DNA of 64,000 nt from an uncultured Clostridia bacterium (GTDB lineage: Bacteria > Bacillota > Clostridia > Oscillospirales > Ruminococcaceae): the NCBI GenBank assembly GCA_947630555.1, contig CANRIA010000005.1:1-64000 (forward strand). Reading direction: 5' to 3'. This document shows positions 60,553-64,000 of this stretch, in pieces. Position numbers and translations under genes: made by a program. The first letter of the stretch is position 1. Every line of letters starts with the position of its first letter. A model generated the notes under the pieces. That model searched no databases and was not told the DNA's origin. It worked only from the letters and a program-made list of their open reading frames with translations.

Positions 60553-61735
60553 AGGGTAAGTAGAAATTTATCTGAGTATGGACGGTACTCCGCATTACAC
60601 AAAACTTTAATTTCCTGTCAAGAAACTAAAAGTTTTCGGTCAAGCCTTTTTCAAAAGGCTTGCAGGGGTACGGGGGCGGCGCCCCCGAAACACAACGTGC
60701 GCGCCGCTATTAGAGGTTAGAAGTTAGATGTTAGAAATGATTTTCTGACGTTTGCGCAAATCCGTCATTTCTGCGGTTCAGATAGAAGCAAGAGGCAAGA
60801 AATTGCTTTTTATAGCTTTGCGCAGATTTTTCAAAATACTCATCTAACCTCTTGCCTCTAGTTATCTTGCTTCTAATAGGAGAGCCTCTCCTATGAAAAT
60901 ACCTAAGCTTTCTTCACTGCGCGCGCTTGCGTGCGCAATAGCATTGTTAAAAGTTTGCAATTACTTATATACTCTAACAATTATTTGCCTATAAACTCCA
61001 CCTTCCTACATATCGCCCAAAAGAGAGACAGCCGGCAGAATATTCTTCCAATGGCGTGCATGAGATGTGGGAAACTGGGTCTGTAAGTTGAGGCGATGAG
61101 CTTTAGTGGTTGAGCGTTTTTCTTGCTTCTTGTAAAACGCAGGTGTGAAAAGTTTTCGCAAAGCCTTAAAAACCGTTTCTAACTTCTAACCTCTAACATC
61201 TGATATCTTACCTCTGAGAGGGAGAAGTGGGTTTAGGGTATGGGTAAGAAATAGAAATATGAAAAAGTAAAAATGCTTTGCTTTATAAGATTTTTCACAT
61301 TGTATTGCGTTCCATAATGGAACGCGGAAAGAGAGATAAGGTCTTCTCAAAGGGGAGGCTCTCTCTTGCAAGAGCACAGCGTTCCCTTCGGGAACGCCTG
61401 AAGAATTATTTCGCCCCAAAAATTAAAAGCGAAATAATTCTTCCCGCGGTCGCTTGCGACCGCTGCCCTCTGCTAAAACAGTCCACAGGACTGTTTTAGC
61501 ATTCACCTCTTGCAGAGCGCTTGACGTAAGGGGCTTTCGCCGTCTGCGGACGGCGACGAGGGTTTCACCCTCGACCTGACGACCCTTTTGAAAAAGGGTC
61601 GATCGAAAACTTTTCCGTTCTTGACATGGTTTTAAAATCTTTGTGTACTGTGGGGCGGTGAATGCGCTCCTGCGCCGCGCGTAAGCGCAAACAAAATATA
61701 AACGATAAAAAATAATATTCTATAAGGAGGCTTAT
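60553..61735. repeat. Repeat mosaic inside the fab cluster (fabF-accB gap)
   Basis: No gene is seen. CAAGCCTTTTTCAAAAGGCTTG (60640-60662) may terminate after fabF. Heptads TTAGAGG (60711-60740), AGAGGCA (60785-60800) and inverted copies (60845-60880, 61178-61215) follow. An AGCCGGCAGAATATTCTTCC element (~61029) precedes a full hairpin string at 61305-61600: GTTCCATAATGGAAC, GAGGCTCTC.../GAGAG, GCGTTCCC-GGGAACGC, GAATTATTTCGC pair, GCGGTCGC-GCGACCGC, AAACAGTCC-GGACTGTTT, GCCGTCTGCGGACGGC and GACCCTTTTGAAAAAGGGTC. Confidence 0.8.
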
Positions 61736-61742
61736 TTCAGAT

Positions 61743-62165
61743 ATGAAAGAGTCCGATATAAGAAAATACGCCGAGCTTATGAAAGAGCTTGACCTTACCG
61801 CGCTGGAGATTAACGAAAACGGCGTAAGGCTGGAGCGCACACCTATAGCGGTGGCTGCCGCGCCCGTTTCAGCGCCCGTTCAGAGCGCACCAACGCCCAG
61901 TGCAAAACCTGTTGCTGATGACGGCTGCTTTGTTGTAAGATCTCCGATAGTGGGGGTATTTTACGCTGCGCCTGCCGAGAACGCTGAGCCGTTCGTTTCG
62001 CTGGGTGACAAGATAGAGCAGGGCAAGACTCTTTGCATAATTGAAGCTATGAAGATGATGAACGAGATAACCGCTGAGGTTGGCGGCGAGATTGCCGAAA
62101 TATGCGTTACCAACGGTCAGGTGGTAGAGTTCGGCACCGAGCTCTTCAAAATAAGGAGGGCTTGA
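61743..62165 (+). CDS. accB: Biotin carboxyl carrier protein of acetyl-CoA carboxylase
   Basis: 140 aa. An N-terminal helical part (MKESDIRKYAELMKELDL) and an Ala/Pro linker (about 38-60) precede the biotinyl domain with the biotin Lys in IEAMKMMNE near residue 105. It carries carboxybiotin between AccC and the carboxyltransferase. AAGGAGG lies ~14 nt upstream. fabZ follows after one base. Confidence 0.95.
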   Translation: MKESDIRKYAELMKELDLTALEINENGVRLERTPIAVAAAPVSAPVQSAPTPSAKPVADDGCFVVRSPIVGVFYAAPAENAEPFVSLGDKIEQGKTLCIIEAMKMMNEITAEVGGEIAEICVTNGQVVEFGTELFKIRRA

Positions 62166-62166
62166 G

Positions 62167-62586
62167 ATGCAGCGCGAGGACATTATGAAGATACTCCCCC
62201 ACAGGGACAATATGCTGCTTTTGGACGATGCCGAGAACGTTGACGGCGAGGCTGTTGCGCATTACAAGGTGCGCGGCGACGAGTTCTTTCTGAAAGGTCA
62301 CTTTCCGGGCAACCCGATAGTTCCGGGCGTTATTCTTTGCGAGATACTGGCACAGTCGGCGTGCGTGCTTTTGCAGGACGCTATAAGCGAGGGCAAATTG
62401 CCTGTTTATACGGGGCTCAACAACGTAAAGTTCCGCTCATCGGTGCGCCCCGGCGATACCATTGAAACGCGCTGCACTATAACTAGAGCAAAACCGCCTT
62501 TCTATTTTGCAAAGGGCACGGCTTGCGTTGACGGCAAAGTGGCAGTGGCGGCGGAATTTTCGTTTGCCGTTACCGATAAAAAATGA
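62167..62586 (+). CDS. fabZ: 3-hydroxyacyl-ACP dehydratase
   Basis: 139 aa hot-dog fold. The catalytic His is in KGHFPGNPIVPGV near residue 45 and the Glu in CEILAQSA near 60. It dehydrates beta-hydroxyacyl-ACP. Coupled to accB (TGAG-ATG) and followed by accC after 22 bp. Confidence 0.95.
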   Translation: MQREDIMKILPHRDNMLLLDDAENVDGEAVAHYKVRGDEFFLKGHFPGNPIVPGVILCEILAQSACVLLQDAISEGKLPVYTGLNNVKFRSSVRPGDTIETRCTITRAKPPFYFAKGTACVDGKVAVAAEFSFAVTDKK

Positions 62587-62608
62587 TCTGCGAAGCGGAG
62601 ATTGAGAA

Positions 62609-63916
62609 ATGTTTTCTAAAATACTTATCGCCAACCGCGGCGAGATAGCGGTAAGGATAATAAGAGCCTGCAAGGAAATGGGCATTGCCACTGTTGCGGT
62701 GTATTCGCAGGCTGATAAAAACGCCCTGCACGTTGCCCTTGCTGACGAAAGCTACTGCATAGGCGCACCCGAGGCGAGCGAGAGCTATCTTAACGAAAAT
62801 CAGATAGTCAGCACTGCTATACTTTCGGGCGCTCAGGCAATACACCCCGGCTACGGCTTTTTGTCTGAGAACGCGCATTTTGCACGTCTTTGCCGAAAGA
62901 ACGGCATTGTGTTTATAGGCCCCGACCCTGAAGGAATGGAGCGCCTTAGCGACAAGGCGGTGCTTAAAGAGCTTATATCGGATACGGGTCTTTCGGTAAT
63001 ACCGGGCACAAAGGCGCTGTCATCGGCTGATGAGGCTAAAAAAGCCGCTGAAAAGCTGGGCTACCCCGTTATGCTAAAAGCGTGCGCTGGCGGCGGCGGC
63101 AGAGGCATACGGCTTATACGCAGTGAGGACGAGATAGAAGATAACTATATGCAGGCGACAGCTGAGGCGGCTTCGGCTTTTGGCGACGGTTCTGTGTATC
63201 TTGAAAAATATGTTTTCCCTGCGCGGCACGTTGAATTGCAGATAATGGCTGATGAGGACGGCAACGTTGTTTGCCTTGGCGAGCGTGACTGCTCTATGCA
63301 GAGGCGAAATCAGAAGCTTATTGAAGAAACGCCGTCTCCTGCGGTAGATAAAGAGCAGAGAGATAAGATAATAGAGCTTGCGATAGATGCCGTAAAGAAG
63401 ATAGGTTATGTGGGTCTTGGAACTATGGAATTTCTGCTTGATAAAGAGGGAAATTTCTGGTTTATGGAGATGAATGTGCGCTTGCAGGTAGAGCACTGCG
63501 TTACAGAAATGCTTACCGGCATTGACCTTGTAAAGTGGCAGATACGCATTGCAGCAGGCATAGGCATAAACTTTGAGCAGAAGAATATACGTATGCGCGG
63601 AAGTGCTATAGAATGCAGAATAAACGCACAAAGCTGCGGCACGCTTTCTATGCTGCACATACCGGGCGGTCCGTTCGTGAGGTTTGATACGAGCCTTGTT
63701 GAGGGCGTGTCGGTGTCGCCGTATTATGATTCGCTGATAGGCAAGCTGATAGTGCACGCAGGCACGAGGGAAGAGGCACTGCGAAAAATGCGTGCGGCTC
63801 TGTGCGAGCTTGTTATAGAGGGCATAGCGACGAACATAGAGGAGCAGCTGCGCATAATTGACGACGACCGATTTATTTCGGGAGACTATGATCTCACTTT
63901 CATGGGGAATAGATAA
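62609..63916 (+). CDS. accC: Biotin carboxylase subunit of acetyl-CoA carboxylase
   Basis: 435 aa, slightly short of the usual ~450. ANRGEIAVRIIRACKEMGI at the N-terminus, the ATP-grasp glycine loop KACAGGGGRGIR, the catalytic-site RRNQKLIEE and EMNVRLQVEHCVTE (usually EMNTRxQVEH) are all present. It carboxylates biotin on AccB using ATP and bicarbonate. accD and accA are expected beyond the window. A repeat block follows directly. Confidence 0.95.
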   Translation: MFSKILIANRGEIAVRIIRACKEMGIATVAVYSQADKNALHVALADESYCIGAPEASESYLNENQIVSTAILSGAQAIHPGYGFLSENAHFARLCRKNGIVFIGPDPEGMERLSDKAVLKELISDTGLSVIPGTKALSSADEAKKAAEKLGYPVMLKACAGGGGRGIRLIRSEDEIEDNYMQATAEAASAFGDGSVYLEKYVFPARHVELQIMADEDGNVVCLGERDCSMQRRNQKLIEETPSPAVDKEQRDKIIELAIDAVKKIGYVGLGTMEFLLDKEGNFWFMEMNVRLQVEHCVTEMLTGIDLVKWQIRIAAGIGINFEQKNIRMRGSAIECRINAQSCGTLSMLHIPGGPFVRFDTSLVEGVSVSPYYDSLIGKLIVHAGTREEALRKMRAALCELVIEGIATNIEEQLRIIDDDRFISGDYDLTFMGNR

Positions 63917-63939
63917 AGTTCTGTTTTGGCGCGTGCTAA

Positions 63940-64000
63940 TTATTTGCGCTTACGCGCGGCGCAGGAGCGGAAATAGTGAATAGTGAAAGAGTGAATGGGA
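63940..64000. repeat. Start of another repeat mosaic after accC
   Basis: GCGCTTACGCGCGGCGCAGG (63947-63966) then TAGTGAA-type heptads (63973 to the window end). Confidence 0.75.

Overview
The window looks like chromosomal DNA from a low- to mid-GC Firmicute of the class Clostridia, most likely an Oscillospiraceae/Ruminococcus-type gut or rumen anaerobe. The evidence is the strict-anaerobe gene set (PFOR, pyruvate formate-lyase, rubrerythrins, rubredoxin), T-box riboswitches, FabK-type fatty acid synthesis, AGCS transport, and near-consensus TTGACA-17-TATAAT promoters with AGGAGG-type ribosome sites. I see no phage, integrase, IS transposase, CRISPR, rRNA or tRNA. The species cannot be fixed from the sequence alone.

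Layout. 1-5 kb: three complete type I toxin-antitoxin-like modules, the edge of another at the left end and a decayed one at 4.7 kb, interleaved with an orphan type IV pilin-like gene and a DinB-like/nadE operon. 5-9.3 kb: a 1386-aa PAS/degenerate GGDEF/EAL/GAF/PAS protein behind a hairpin-rich leader. 10-16 kb: an asparagine cluster (glutaminase-less AsnB-like synthetase, Asn T-box plus asnS, asnA). 16-19 kb: leuA and an SGNH-like lipoprotein on the minus strand. 19-24 kb: zapA, a U32 peptidase/RlhA-like gene, dut and a fumarase alpha subunit, converging on an AGCS carrier. 24.5-28.5 kb: a bacterial PH-domain pair, a small HTH regulator and a surface leucine-rich-repeat protein. 28.7-36.8 kb: TrpB2 under a Trp T-box, rubrerythrin, PFOR and an SDR. 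37-40.5 kb: a degenerate MBOAT/DHHW-like pair and a radical SAM gene. 40.9-47.9 kb: rubredoxin, reverse rubrerythrin, an ArdC-like metallopeptidase, pflAB, a phosphoribosyltransferase, a hypothetical protein and a PAP2 phosphatase. 48-52 kb: a heterodimeric ABC exporter and an NfeD-like protein. 53-64 kb: a PAS-SARP regulator divergent from a fatty acid synthesis cluster (acpP-fabK-fabD-fabG-fabF-accB-fabZ-accC).

Three things stand out. (1) The type I TA-like array: 25-33-aa hydrophobic peptides with a conserved EIIK-N-I-K tail, each opposed by a convergent ~95-nt RNA, and each module bracketed by an inverted repeat that would let the toxin mRNA ends pair, with compensatory differences between copies. 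(2) Four GGAAC repeats at an exact 11-bp period, ending 8 bp before the -10 of the acpP promoter, which has no -35. This is the layout of SARP activator sites, and the neighbouring divergent gene encodes a PAS-SARP protein, suggesting a sensory regulator of fatty acid synthesis. (3) Nearly every long intergenic gap is a mosaic of recurring short hairpins and three families of degenerate heptanucleotide tandem repeats, which also split the fatty acid cluster into three blocks.
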